Shown here piece by piece: positions 32,476-43,355 of a stretch of DNA of 64,000 bases (position 1 is the stretch's first letter; each line of letters begins with the position of its first letter). Below the pieces are notes generated by a model that had not been told where the DNA came from, ran no database searches, and saw only the letters and a program-made list of their open reading frames with translations. Both the position numbers and the translations under genes were made by a program. Source of the stretch: Tritrichomonas musculus (taxonomy: Eukaryota > Parabasalia > Tritrichomonadida > Tritrichomonadidae); NCBI GenBank assembly GCA_039105265.1, contig JAPFFF010000003.1, forward strand, positions 434,001 through 498,000. The letters are read 5' to 3'.

Positions 32476-33435
32476 TTAAATATATGCAACGAGAGCAGAT
32501 GATGCAATACCGCACATGTTTTGGCCACGAAGAAGCCTGAAGTAACCTTGTTCTCCCCAAGCAGTTCCCCATGAGTTTCTAACAATCCAATAGTCAGTTC
32601 CATCTTCAGATCCGTATCCAACGCAGCAAACTGCATGATCAAGGAAATATGATGAGCATGATGAATCCTGATAAATACCACCAGCATATGCGTTGAAAGA
32701 TGTTTGAGAAGCATCAATTGCAACAGAAACTGGGCCATAGCTAACAAGCTTTGATTGTAAATCAGTTTCAGATTGGAAGGAAACTAAATGATATGAAGTA
32801 ACTTTTCCGATAGCCTTTGAAGAATCATATGAGCATGTTCCACCAACAGCCTTATATGGATAATCTTCTTCGCTGTTGAATTGACCATTTTGGCTGCCAG
32901 TTATATAAGAAATTGCAATTGAAGGATTTCCACCATTGCATCCAAATGATAATGTAACACAATCTACTAGATTTTGTTCAGAGTATGAAAGAAGTGTTCC
33001 TGTTTTGATTGCATATGCTGATTCACAAGTGGAAACTGCTGAAAATGCCCAGCAAGAGCCGCATTGGCCTTGATCTTTGATTGCATTAACAACACCTTTG
33101 TCACGCCAGTCCAAGCTATCTGGTGCCTTGATAGATGACTTCTTATTTTCACCACCTTGTTTGATTGCATTTTTATCCATACGGAAACCTAAGAGTGATT
33201 GATATTCTACTGGTGTGTAGCAAGAGAATTTATTGAATCCTACCTTGAATGTATTTCCTTTGCGCTTATTGAATTCTTGGATATAACGGCTACGTGCCAA
33301 ATAAAGACCAAGACGTAAGTTATATTCATCGCCAACGAAATACTGATTATTTGAACGCATCCAATTAAGGAATCCACGTTCTTCATTAATTAATTTAAGA
33401 GATGAAGATGCAAGACCTAAGAAGAGTGCAAGCAT
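32476..33435 (-). CDS. Cathepsin L-like cysteine protease (clan CA, family C1)
   Basis: A 319-residue preproenzyme. A short hydrophobic start (MLALFLGLASSS) serves as signal peptide. An I29 prodomain follows (about 18-85: FLNWMRSNNQYF, YIQEFNKRKG, VGFNKFSCYTPVEY). The mature enzyme begins near APDSLDWRDKG (residue 104). The catalytic set is complete: oxyanion Gln122 and Cys128 in DQGQCGSCWAF, His267 in LDHAVCCVGYG, Asn287 in VRNSWGTAWGEQGYF; GCNGG supplies a conserved disulfide cysteine. Secreted or lysosomal cysteine proteases of this type are abundant in trichomonads, where they act in nutrition and host-cell damage. The sequence just upstream of the start (TTCAATTATTATTCACA on the coding strand) fits a trichomonad initiator region. 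It looks intact. Confidence 0.95.
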   Translation of the reverse strand: MLALFLGLASSSLKLINEERGFLNWMRSNNQYFVGDEYNLRLGLYLARSRYIQEFNKRKGNTFKVGFNKFSCYTPVEYQSLLGFRMDKNAIKQGGENKKSSIKAPDSLDWRDKGVVNAIKDQGQCGSCWAFSAVSTCESAYAIKTGTLLSYSEQNLVDCVTLSFGCNGGNPSIAISYITGSQNGQFNSEEDYPYKAVGGTCSYDSSKAIGKVTSYHLVSFQSETDLQSKLVSYGPVSVAIDASQTSFNAYAGGIYQDSSCSSYFLDHAVCCVGYGSEDGTDYWIVRNSWGTAWGEQGYFRLLRGQNMCGIASSALVAYI

Positions 33436-33533
33436 TGTGAATAATAATTGAAATTGGAAATTTGAATTAAACAGTAAACTTAACTGAGTTAAGGCTTTAT
33501 TTGAAAAAGTTTCTATATTTGAAAGCAGAGTTG

Positions 33534-34279
33534 TATAGTGTTCCTAAAAAATATTGATAAGAAATGAATTCAATAGTTAATCGTCGTTAACAAAAGTTAT
33601 TTTATTTTTAAAATTTTTAATTTAAAAAGTTAAATTTCTTATCAATATTTTTTCGGCAATTGAAAAAGTTGATTTTTTATTAAAAATTAAAATTAAAATC
33701 TTACTTGATTGCCTTGCACTTCGAGGCATTGTTTCAATTTCTTTGGAAAAGAATCAATCAAAGAATTGTTTGTTGCTAAACTTAGATTATTCCATATAAA
33801 GAATAAAATTTGTGTTCAGGAAACATTTGCCATTTCAGCTCCAGGGATTTCAGGAAACATTATTGCTTTAACGCATATGAAATACTTGATTTCATTTGTT
33901 AATATTTGTGGTCGGCAAGGTTGTGTTTTTTCTGGTCTCCCTTCATCAATCTATTTAGCTACTGCTTTGACGCAATTTAACGAAATACTTAATGCATCAG
34001 CTGTTTTGCTTTTATTAAAATTGTGCGATTGCAGAACCACTTGCGATTAAATTATAGCGTTCGTTTGTATTTTTTGGTAAAGAAAACAAATAAATAAAAG
34101 GTCAAAAGATTGACCAACAATTGATTCTTAAATTAATGAATAGGTCATTAAATTTGAATGAATTTGAAAGAAATTTTAAAAATCTCTCAAATTATTTTTA
34201 AATAAATTTTCTCAATTTTTTCAATGAAACATGAAAATTTCTCTCAATTTTCTTATCAATATTTTTTAGGACCACTATA
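33534..34279 (-). mobile_element. 742-bp mariner-derived element, copy A
   Basis: 33536-34277 has inverted ends TAGTGTTCCTAAAAAATATT... and TAGTGGTCCTAAAAAATATT..., about 29 bp with one mismatch, flanked by TA on both sides (33534-33535 and 34278-34279), as in Tc1/mariner elements. Read on the minus strand it encodes a helix-turn-helix-like segment (KSKTADALSISLNCVKAVAK, then EGRPEKTQPCRPQ) resembling the N-terminal DNA-binding part of mariner/Tc1 transposases, interrupted by two stops and lacking the catalytic domain. It is therefore an internally deleted, non-autonomous copy. The frame seen on the other strand at 33709-34050 is a shadow. Confidence 0.75.
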
Positions 34280-35588
34280 ATATGATTTGAGAATATTTCT
34301 CAAAATTCAATGAAAATTGAGATATAGGTCCCAAATTTTTTGAATTAATTGAAATTATTAAATAAATTTTTCAGATAAAAAACGATTAATTTTTTTTTAT
34401 AGATTCTAATATTCAATAAAAATATTAATATTTTGAATATAAATGCAGATTCATGTAATTATATATATATTATTAAAATTATATTTTTATTTTAATGAGA
34501 TATTTATTCAAATTTTATCAAAATAAAAATAGATTAATATAAAATGAGAGATATGGTTATAAACAGACTGACCGATTCTATGAGATTATTCAAATTAATT
34601 GAGATATTTTTTTGAAGTCAATAATTTATATATAACTCATAAAAAAAACAATATATAAACAATTAAACATTTGAATATAAATATTAACATTATTTTATAA
34701 TATATAATAATAATAAAAAGTGCTATTAAAGCAGTATATGAAAAATCACATTTAAATCATTCTGAAAAAATTAATGGTAATTAAATAAATTAAATAGATA
34801 AATCATTTGATGTTTATTAATAGCAAATCAGTTATTTGTTCAGCAAAAAATAATGTATTTTTTAAAAATGAAATATTCGTAAATAGAACTCAATTTCAAC
34901 TCCAAAATTTTAGATTGGAAAAAAAAATAGTATTATATATTAACAATTATTTATCAAAAATATTATTTATCAGGTATTTGGCGAGAAAACGAACCTCGCC
35001 AAAAAAATTCGAACGATAGATTCAATTCTTTCAAATTATTTGAAGGAAAAACTCACAATTTACTCGTTAGACGATTAGAATTTCAATAAATTATTTTCAT
35101 GCTAATTATTGAAAATTGAATATCATTGAAAGTATGTATTATTTATTATATATATTTCTTGATCAATTATATATATACATTTAATATAATTTTTAAATAA
35201 ATTATATATATAAAAATAAATAACAAATTAATAAATAAATCTAATGTAATCCTTTGTTATTATATTAAAATACATAAAAATAACATTATAAGGTCAATTT
35301 ATAACCATATCTCTCTTTTTATATTAATCTATTTTTATTTTGATAAAATTTGAATAAATATCTTATTAAAATAAAAATATAATTTTAATAATATATATAT
35401 AATTACATGAATCTGCATTTATATTCAAAATATTAATATTTTTATTGAATATTAGAATCTATAAAAAAAAATTAATCGTTTTTTATCTGAAAAATTTATT
35501 TAATAATTTCAATTAATTCAAAAAATTTGGGACCTATATCTCAATTTTCATTGAATTTTGAGAGATATTCTCAAATCATATTACAACT
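34278..35588. repeat. Foldback unit: inverted arms B and B' around segment C
   Basis: 34278-34554 (arm B) is inverted at about 35307-35588 (arm B'), both containing GGGACCTATATCTCAATTTTC or its inverse. Between them lies segment C (34555-35306), whose ends are GGTTATAAAC and ATTTATAACC. The whole looks like a foldback transposon or one element inserted into another. The short frame at 34807-35019 is shared with the inverse copy of C but has no coding hallmark. Confidence 0.7.
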
Positions 35589-35591
35589 CTG

Positions 35592-36335
35592 GTTATAAAT
35601 TGACCTTATAATGTTATTTTTATGTATTTTAATATAATAACAAAGGATTACATTAGATTTATTTATTAATTTGTTATTTATTTTTATATATATAATTTAT
35701 TTAAAAATTATATTAAATGTATATATATAATTGATCAAGAAATATATATAATAAATAATACATACTTTCAATGATATTCAATTTTCAATAATTAGCATGA
35801 AAATAATTTATTGAAATTCTAATCGTCTAACGAGTAAATTGTGAGTTTTTCCTTCAAATAATTTGAAAGAATTGAATCTATCGTTCTAATTTTTTTGGCG
35901 AGGTTCGTTTTCTCGCCAAATACCTGATAAATAATATTTTTGATAAATAATTGTTAATATATAATACTATTTTTTTTTCCAATCTAAAATTTTGGAGTTG
36001 AAATTGAGTTCTATTTACGAATATTTCATTTTTAAAAAATACATTATTTTTTACTGAACAAATAACTGATTTGCTATTAATAAACATCAAATGATTTATC
36101 TATTTAATTTATTTAATTACAATTAATTTTTTCAGATTGATTTAAATTTGATTTTTCATATACTGCTTTAATAGCACTTTTTATTATTATTATATATTAT
36201 AAAATAATGTTATTATTTATATTTAAATGTTTAATTGTTTATATATTGTTTTTTTTATGAGTTATATATAAATTATTGACTTCAAAAAAATATCTTAATT
36301 AATTTGAATAATCTCATAGAATCGGTCAGACTGTT
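35592..36335 (-). repeat. Second, inverted copy of segment C
   Basis: Starts GGTTATAAATTGACCTTATA and is the reverse complement of 34567-35306 with few differences. It loses similarity at about 36335 (GGTCAGACTG). It lies directly after arm B', so the order is B, C, B', C' rather than a simple palindrome. Confidence 0.75.
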
Positions 36336-36537
36336 TGAAAGAATATAGGTTTAAAATAATTATAAAAAAAAGAATGTGATATGATGTAGAATTATAAAAA
36401 ACATGAAAGTTGCTATCTTTTATCAATTTTATTTAGTTTCATTAAAGAAGAAAAACTTATAAAACATCTCTCAAAAATTTTAAAATAATAAGCAAATTTG
36501 AGGAAAATTCACGAGTTCAATTTTGAGAAAATTAGAT

Positions 36538-37283
36538 TATAGTGGTCCTAAAAAATATTGATAAGAAAATTGAGAGAAATTTTCATGTTTCATTGAAAAA
36601 ATTGAGAAAATTTATTTAAAAATAATTTGAGAGATTTTTAAAATTTCTTTCAAATTCATTCAAATTTAATGACCTATTCATTAATTTAAGAATCAATTGT
36701 TGGTCAATCTTTTGACCTTTTATTTATTTGTTTTCTTTACCAAAAAATACAAACGAACGCTATAATTTAATCGCAAGTGGTTCTGCAATCGCACAATTTT
36801 AATAAAAGCAAAACAGCTGATGCATTAAGTATTTCGTTAAATTGCGTCAAAGCAGTAGCTAAATAGATTGATGAAGGGAGACCAGAAAAAACACAACCTT
36901 GCCGACCACAAATATTAACAAATGAAATCAAGTATTTCATATGCGTTAAAGCAATAATGTTTCCTGAAATCCCTGGAGCTGAAATGGCAAATGTTTCCTG
37001 AACACAAATTTTATTCTTTATATGGAATAATCTAAGTTTAGCAACAAACAATTCTTTGATTGATTCTTTTCCAAAGAAATTGAAACAATGCCTCGAAGTG
37101 CAAGGCAATCAAGTAAGATTTTAATTTTAATTTTTAATAAAAAATCAACTTTTTCAATTGCCGAAAAAATATTGATAAGAAATTTAACTTTTTAAATTAA
37201 AAATTTTAAAAATAAAATAACTTTTGTTAACGACGATTAACTATTGAATTCATTTCTTATCAATATTTTTTAGGAACACTATA
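36538..37283 (+). mobile_element. 742-bp mariner-derived element, copy A'
   Basis: 36540-37281 is the reverse complement of copy A with the same 742-bp length, the same inverted ends and TA on both sides (36538-36539 and 37282-37283). It carries the same degraded helix-turn-helix segment, here on the plus strand (about 36798-37117), with the same internal stops, so both derive from one already defective copy. Confidence 0.75.
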
Positions 37284-37530
37284 TTTGTTACTAGAGAAAA
37301 TTAGATTTTAAACGCTCATCCTTTTGAATTTATTTGAAAGAACTATCACAATTATTTGAGATTATTTTTTTTTTTTGCAGTTAATTATGTTAAAAATTCG
37401 TAATTTCTCAGAATTTTTCTGAACAAAGTTGAATGGTCGGAGGAAAAAAAATAAAGTATTGAAAAAAACTATTATTAAATATTTTTTCTCTTATCTTGAT
37501 AAAAATTAAATAAATCAATTATTTTCCTGA

Positions 37531-37980
37531 CTAAATATGTTTTCCATCCTGATTGTTAATTGTGTATGAAGCAAATCCTCTGACAAATATCAAATTATTT
37601 AATAATCGAAAAAAAGGTTTTGAAAATTGTAAAATCTCATTAAAACTTCTCGAGCATAAAGAATTTATATCAACATTTGAAATTGATGAAAATTTTGCTA
37701 CTCTCTTTAAAATATTATTATTGAAAATTGAGTTTATACTTATAAAAGCCTGACAGTCTTGACAATTTTTTGAATGTTTATAATAACTTCTTTTTCGTAA
37801 ATGGCATGACTTTTTCTTATACGAACAAAAAGGACAATAACTTTCAAAATTCTCATGTGGAAAATACTTTATACCGTATCTCGCGAATCGTCGAACATTT
37901 TTGTTATATTCCGTATAATCGTTTTTTGAATCTATTTTTTTTTTTAAAATATCGATTATAAGATGAGAACCTAGCGGCAT
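37531..37980 (-). CDS. Hypothetical Cys/His-rich protein
   Basis: 149 residues from the ATG at 37980. A central cluster CPFCSYKKKSCHLRKRSYY, then HSKNCQDC, offers two CxxC pairs plus His residues, compatible with a small zinc-binding fold. The rest is basic and hydrophobic with no recognised domain. Codon use is less biased to coding than in the clear host genes, and repeats lie on both sides. It may be a real small gene, a fragment of a mobile-element protein, or a chance frame. Confidence 0.35.
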   Translation of the reverse strand: MPLGSHLIIDILKKKIDSKNDYTEYNKNVRRFARYGIKYFPHENFESYCPFCSYKKKSCHLRKRSYYKHSKNCQDCQAFISINSIFNNNILKRVAKFSSISNVDINSLCSRSFNEILQFSKPFFRLLNNLIFVRGFASYTINNQDGKHI

Positions 37981-39883
37981 TTTAATAAAAATTATCTTAA
38001 AAATTCAATGCTTTAAAGATTATAATATAATTATATTAATATCTTTTAAAATATTTCACATAATAGAATTATAAAGGATGTTTTATTGTATAAATAAAAT
38101 ATTAAATATTTAAATAAATATATACAAACATATATATATATTTAATTGGAATAATATATACATTTCAATATTATTCCAAACATATATATATAATATTATT
38201 CCAAATATTTATATTTGATTTAACATAATTATTTCTAAAAAAAATTATCTGAATTTTTTTTATCTCCATTGAAAAAAAATTGAATGAATAGTTGAGCGTT
38301 TAAAATTTTTTTTGAATAGAAGAAAAAATTCAAAAGTTAATATTTTTGATATTTTTTTATAAAAATAGAATAAGAATAAAAAAATATCAGAAGAATTTTT
38401 TTGATTAAAAACAAACTCCTATAGAAAATTTTTTGATTTTAATATCTCGTGAAATAAAGAAGAAAAATACAAATTCTCAGGCCAAAACTAATGTTTTTTG
38501 TCGATAACATTATTGGGATATATGGGATAAAACAATTATGATTGTATAATTATAGAAGAAGAACATTTTTTTGTTTTTGAATATTCAATGTACACAAATT
38601 TTGAATTATTATTAATTTTTTATTTCAATTTTTAAAAAATCAATTTAAATATAAAGGAATAAAAAAAATCCGGTTCATCGACTTGTTCAATATATGATAA
38701 TGTCAGGATATCACATAGAATATGATTATTCCTCAATCCGTATAATTGTCTTATATTTGAATTGTTGTATCGAAATTACTATAATAGATTATTTTATATT
38801 ATTTGATAAGGTATATGGCATAAACTTATAAAATGCATAAGAATTCAATAATAACGTTTTTGGTGAAAAATAGTACAAATTGGATGAAAATTTGGTTTAT
38901 TTTAAATCAGATGAAGCAAACAATGATGATTGAATTAGGCATTTATCTTATAAATCAATATTTAAGTTACTTAATGAATTTTTAGAACTTTATACAAAAA
39001 CACTAACAAAATTCGTCGATACATGTATTAAATATTGATATAAAATCTATATTTTTCAAAAAAAAATATATCAATTATATGCATTATAAATTGTATTATT
39101 GCATTATAACGATTAAAAAGGAATAAGTATTTTATATTTTGAGAAAAAGTTAAAAAAAAAAAGATAAAGATAGAAAAGTATTCAATTTTAAAATCTGACA
39201 CAATTTATTAAATAATGAGTTTTTTTTGGATTTTTTAATTTATTTAAGCATAAAATAAAAATTCGTCTCGGCCATTTTTTTATTTTAAATAAATTCATAT
39301 ATTTCACTCTAGGTGATTGATATCTCAACTTTCACGAAAGATAAAAACATTTTGTCAGGCCAAAACTAATATTTTTTAGTATTAATTACTATACATTCGA
39401 AATAATGTTGTATCATTTAAATTCTTTGAGATGAAGATTATTGATTCACCAAGATTCCATTTATCAAAAAAATATAAATACTTGCAATAAATTTTTTATT
39501 AATATAAACCAAGCAAACACTCCGAAATGCTTATAAAGCCTTTTATGCTCCAAAAATTGATTTAAAAATTTTTTTTGCATCTTCATAATAAATTGAATAT
39601 AAATTATTTTTAATCTTTCAAAATTGAATAACGAATAAAATAAATAAAATTATCAAATTTTGACTGAAGTTTGTTCAAAGCTTACCCTTAATGATCTTTA
39701 GGAAAAACTGAATATCTTTTCTGTTGATAGATATTAGATTATCTTATTTATACATTTTTTATATTAAAACACAAAACAAATATTAATAATATGGAAATGT
39801 TGTAAATGAAAATATTTATTATAATAGGATATTTGTGTTTTAAATAAGTAAGGAGCATTTGAAATATTTTCAGTAAAAATGAA
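37981..39883. other. AT-rich intergenic region with dispersed repeats
   Basis: No gene seen. The phrase CAGGCCAAAACTAATRTTTT occurs near 38479 and 39357 with similar flanks, and a stretch near 38262 matches one near 29379 (TTGAAAAAAAATTGAATGAA), so diverged dispersed repeats are present. TTACCCTTAATGAT near 39682 resembles the right end and flank of the Kolobok element at 5247-5260. Confidence 0.45.
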
Positions 39884-40897
39884 ATGAATGGAAATCCTGT
39901 GGCACCTTCAGAACTACAAAATTTGATCGCACAAATTAATAAAGCATCATCATTTATTGAGAAGATCTATATTGCCTTGTGTTGGAGTGGAAATAATATC
40001 CAAAGAATTTCAATAACGGGAGTCTCCTGGAAAAATGAATCATCATTTTTTATTAATTTCGAGCAACTTGCTCCATTGTTTAATGTTAAGCCAGATACGA
40101 TCAGATCATCTTTGAGGAATAACTTTTTCATTAAGCAATATAACCCAGAATCAAACGGGCCGCGTTTTGTTTGGTCGAAGCCTGGATTTTCGGTTCATGG
40201 ATTTGAATCAAAAGATCAAAATGCAAATTCTTCAGAGCCAACTATTAAAAAGACTTTTGACGCAGAGGCATCAACTGTAAATAATACTTTACTAGGCATA
40301 AAAAGTAAAAATGCGGTAACTCAAATAAAATTGCCATTAAAAACTGGAAATAATGAATTTGACAATATTACTAATTTAATTTTTACAAATTCAGATTGTT
40401 TGAAGCGCAGTGAAATAATTGAAATATTTTACCAAAAATTATGTCCAAATTATATTGAAAAGTCTGCTGTAAAAAATGTTTTTTGCGATTATTTCAATAT
40501 CAAAAATTTCAGAAATAATAAAGATGTTGATTTAAATAATGGGATGAATGATGATTTATATATTGATCGTGATGAATTTTGGTTGTTTTATCAGCATTTT
40601 GGGCCATTAAACTCAATTCTCGCAAAATATAATTTATACAAAAACTTTTCTATTCAGAATAATCAAGATGGAAATGGCAAATCTCAAATTGTTTTAGGGG
40701 AGAAAAACAAATTTTTGGTTAAGAATAAATTTTTAATTTTCAACGATTATACCATTAATGCTGGAAAATTATTTTTAAAAAGTGAAAATGGTTATTTTTG
40801 TGATTCATGGGAAAAGGTTGAACAGATTGACTCTGATAATTGGAATTCTTCTCCATTTCCTCCAACAAATTTCAATGTTTATCCAATTTCCCCATAA
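39884..40897 (+). CDS. Initiator-binding protein family member (IBP39-like)
   Basis: 337 residues, about 39 kDa. The N-terminal part (about 8-125) looks like the initiator-binding winged-helix domain of trichomonads: IYIALCWSGNN, GVSWKNESSFFINFEQLAPL, FNVKPDTIRSSLRNNFFIKQ and PRFVWSKPGFSVH. After a Ser/Asn-rich linker, the C-terminal half (about 150-337: FDNITNLIFTNSDCLKRSEI, DEFWLFYQHFGPLNSILAKY) matches the size and character of the second domain, which in IBP39 contacts RNA polymerase II. The family recognises the Inr at most protein-coding promoters, replacing TATA-based initiation. Recognition is from memory of the family. An upstream ATG at 39879 opens a two-codon frame overlapping the start. 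Confidence 0.72.
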   Translation: MNGNPVAPSELQNLIAQINKASSFIEKIYIALCWSGNNIQRISITGVSWKNESSFFINFEQLAPLFNVKPDTIRSSLRNNFFIKQYNPESNGPRFVWSKPGFSVHGFESKDQNANSSEPTIKKTFDAEASTVNNTLLGIKSKNAVTQIKLPLKTGNNEFDNITNLIFTNSDCLKRSEIIEIFYQKLCPNYIEKSAVKNVFCDYFNIKNFRNNKDVDLNNGMNDDLYIDRDEFWLFYQHFGPLNSILAKYNLYKNFSIQNNQDGNGKSQIVLGEKNKFLVKNKFLIFNDYTINAGKLFLKSENGYFCDSWEKVEQIDSDNWNSSPFPPTNFNVYPISP

Positions 40898-41152
40898 TTT
40901 ATTTTTTAAAAAAAAAGGCAAAGAAATAATGACTTATACCAAATTCAATATCTGGATTGTTTATTTCAAATAGAAAGATATTAGATTCTTTATTATTTAT
41001 ATAATTTCAGATTATTGTTTGTAATTATTAATGCTACTTTGCACGATCAAATCGGTTTGACTTTAATTTTATTATATGTTAAAAAATTTTAACATCTTAT
41101 GTTTATTAGATTCTTTTAGAAATAATTATAGAAACTTTGGTTTCTAACTCAT

Positions 41153-41178
41153 GGTTCACGATTTATAAATCATGAACC
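41153..41178. repeat. 26-bp palindrome
   Basis: GGTTCACGATTTA followed by TAAATCATGAACC, self-complementary except for one mispaired position in each arm. Confidence 0.75.
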
Positions 41179-41224
41179 TTTATTATTATTATTATTTAAT
41201 CCTGTCCATTTTGAGTTTTATCGT

Positions 41225-41241
41225 AGGATAACCGTTATCCT
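41225..41241. repeat. 17-bp inverted repeat
   Basis: AGGATAAC, one central C, GTTATCCT. It lies 46 bp from the 26-bp palindrome; the two could be a protein-binding pair or element ends. Confidence 0.65.
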
Positions 41242-41568
41242 GGATGGAAAAAAAATCCAGCTTGGATTTTTCATTTTTTTATAAAGTGCCCAAAAAAATA
41301 GGGGTCTCATTCAATAAAATAGGGGTCGACGATCAAGTTAAGAAAAAATTGAATATTTTTTCAGAAAATATAATTTTAAGAAAAAAATTTTTTTTTCAAA
41401 TATTTTTTTCTCAAAATAAATTTTCATTATCGTTTTCCCTTGAGATAAAAAAAATTAGAATTCCAGAAATGAGGCATTACAAAGTTGTAGTTTTGCGATC
41501 AATAGTTCTGGAACAAAAATATTATGGCTCTTGAATCCAAAATTGCCATAAAAATAGACCTTGAAAGC

Positions 41569-42170
41569 GGTACCTACCCGACCCCTTTTGACAGATCCTT
41601 TTTGGGTAGGGTCATTTTTTACCTGGGTAGGAAAATAACATATTACCTAAAGGTAAAATTTTACCCGGCCATTTATAAAGATGGTAATTTTTTACCAGAC
41701 CATTTCTTTAATGATATTATTATTATTCTTGTCAGATATTCTATTGATAATATTTGAGATGCAATTTGCTACGGTATCATATGTTTGGATGATATCAATT
41801 TAAGTGATTCCAAAAAAATTCATTTTTTTTTTGGAATAATAATCATAATATGAATATTTAATATTAATTAGGTTATTTGTTGGGTTTAGAATAAAGTTAT
41901 AAATGTAATATTATAATATCAAAAAAAATTGAAATTGAATTTATATCAGCTTTTTCAGAGGAAAATTTTCCTTAAAGTTTGAATCAGATATTGAAAATGA
42001 ATCAAGAAATCAAAATTATTAATGAAAAAAATTAATATTTATTATTTATTATTATAAATTAAATGAATAATTAAAGAAAAATAATCGGGTAATACTTAAA
42101 CACTTCACTTGAATGGTGGGTAATTACCCTACCCGAAAAAAACGGGTCGGGTCCATTTTTTCAGGTTACC
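41569..42170. mobile_element. Candidate 0.6-kb element with GGTA/ACCCGACCC ends
   Basis: The left end reads GGTACCTACCCGACCCC and further in TTTTTGGGTAGGGTCATTTT. The inverted right end reads GGTAACCTG, then GGACCCGACCCG and TTTCGGGTAGGGTAATTA. The shared order of blocks makes an imperfect inverted repeat about 60 bp long. No clear target duplication is seen and the interior is non-coding. Confidence 0.45.
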
Positions 42171-42238
42171 ATTAGAAGGTATACATAAAAATCGAAGAAC
42201 GCTTGGAAATTAAAAGATCATCTCGAAGCCTAGGTTGT

Positions 42239-42322
42239 GAAGCTCCCTGCAGAAGAGTTTCGCAATCTAGGCACTCAAGAATCAAATTAAACGAAGCTCC
42301 CTGCGGAAGAACCCCGCAATCT
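42239..42322. repeat. GC-rich 30-bp repeat, two copies 54 bp apart
   Basis: GAAGCTCCCTGCAGAAGAG followed by TTTCGCAATCT at 42239-42268, and again with a few changes at 42293-42322. The surrounding 130 bp has much higher GC than the region. It does not fold as a tRNA by eye and matches no RNA that can be named. Confidence 0.6.
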
Positions 42323-43205
42323 GATTCACGATGCCAAGAATAAAAATGGCGCCGTTTAAACAAGCCAAAAGGCCAATTATTTAAAGCTAAAACCGCCTTT
42401 TGATTTCAAAAAGTTTGTTTATTCAAAAAGTTGTACTTTTGTGAGCTGCTCTCAAATAAAAAAACGTATTTTTTGATCGTTTTCGCCTCAAAAAAATCTT
42501 CCAAATTTCAATACTTTTTCCTTTCGCCCTTTTTCATATACAATTAATAATATTTATCTCGTTATGATGCTGTATCGATTTTTTAAAAAAATAAATCAGT
42601 TTAGTTTTCTTATTTGTAAGTTAAATATAATCATTATTAGAGTAAATCATATTTCATTTCTTATATGATATTAAATAATATCTTGATATTTCAGAATAAT
42701 AAGCCATTTTCTATTCCAAAACTTTTATATACTAGAGAAAAATGCTAATTGCTATTCCAATATGCATATTGCAACAAAATTTTGATTATTTCAAAAAATG
42801 TTACATTTTAAGCAAATAGATTGAAAATTGAGCTATTTCTCAAAAAAAGCTTTATTAATAAAAGTATTTTTATTCAAGAAATCATGAATTTTCAAAAAAC
42901 TTTTACTTTGATGCAATTTGAAATATCAAAAAAATATAATTGCAAAGGAAAACTATCTTTTACTGTTAGTATTCTTTTTAAATGGCGATAACGAAGAAAT
43001 TCTTGAATTTTTTTGATTCAAGGCGAGATATATCGGACTATTTAATTTAATCTGATTTTAATATGAAAATCTTGATTATTGATCGAACTTTGATATCAAA
43101 TATAGTATTGTATATAGGATAACTTTGATAAATAGCTTGATTACTGAAAAGAAAAGTATTTTTACTAATAGAAAAAAGAAGTTAAAAATTAAATTTTAGA
43201 ATATT

Positions 43206-43355
43206 AAAAAAAATTGGCCTATATTTTGGCAAAAAGTGGAATCTGACATTTTCATGCGTTTAAACAGAATTCATCGACTTTTTCTGTGGAGGCACTTCTC
43301 ACAAATAATAAACGGGTACCTTCTCAATATTAAACGTACTGGATTTGTACCTTAA
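43206..43355. mobile_element. Partial relic related to the 238-bp TTAA MITE
   Basis: The stretch runs in the same order as the right half of 29604-29841: AATCTGACA, CTTTTTCTG, GAGGCACTT/GAGGTGCACTT, TTCTCAATATT, ACGTA and GTACCTTAA. The right end abuts TTAA at 43352-43355. No matching left end was found. Confidence 0.5.

Larger units (their letters stand above)
33534..37283. repeat. 3.75-kb inverted-repeat complex
   Basis: Outer arms A and A' are near-identical 742-bp mariner-derived copies in opposite orientation. Inside lie B, C, B', C' and a unique 200-bp piece (36336-36537). The left edge is about 100 bp upstream of the cathepsin start codon, so the complex replaces or abuts that gene's promoter. 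Low divergence between arms suggests a recent duplication or continuing gene conversion. Confidence 0.8.

Noticed and set aside
33709-34050. 113-residue frame, repeated in inverse at 36767-37108
   Set aside because: It is antisense to a degraded mariner helix-turn-helix segment; conservation between copies only reflects the recent duplication.
34807-35019. 70-residue frame, repeated in inverse at 35878-36090
   Set aside because: Lies in the duplicated C segment; no domain, and similarity is explained by the DNA duplication.
39675-39695. Second Kolobok terminus (TTACCCTTAATGAT)
   Set aside because: Only the last few bases and flank match; no inverted partner found nearby.
41244-41757. Two short frames of 96 and 77 residues
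   Set aside because: No domain; the second overlaps the inverted end of a candidate element and both follow base composition.
42172-42363. 63-residue minus-strand frame or a tRNA in the GC-rich block
   Set aside because: The frame reflects a duplicated 30-bp phrase, and no cloverleaf with a T-loop consensus can be drawn.
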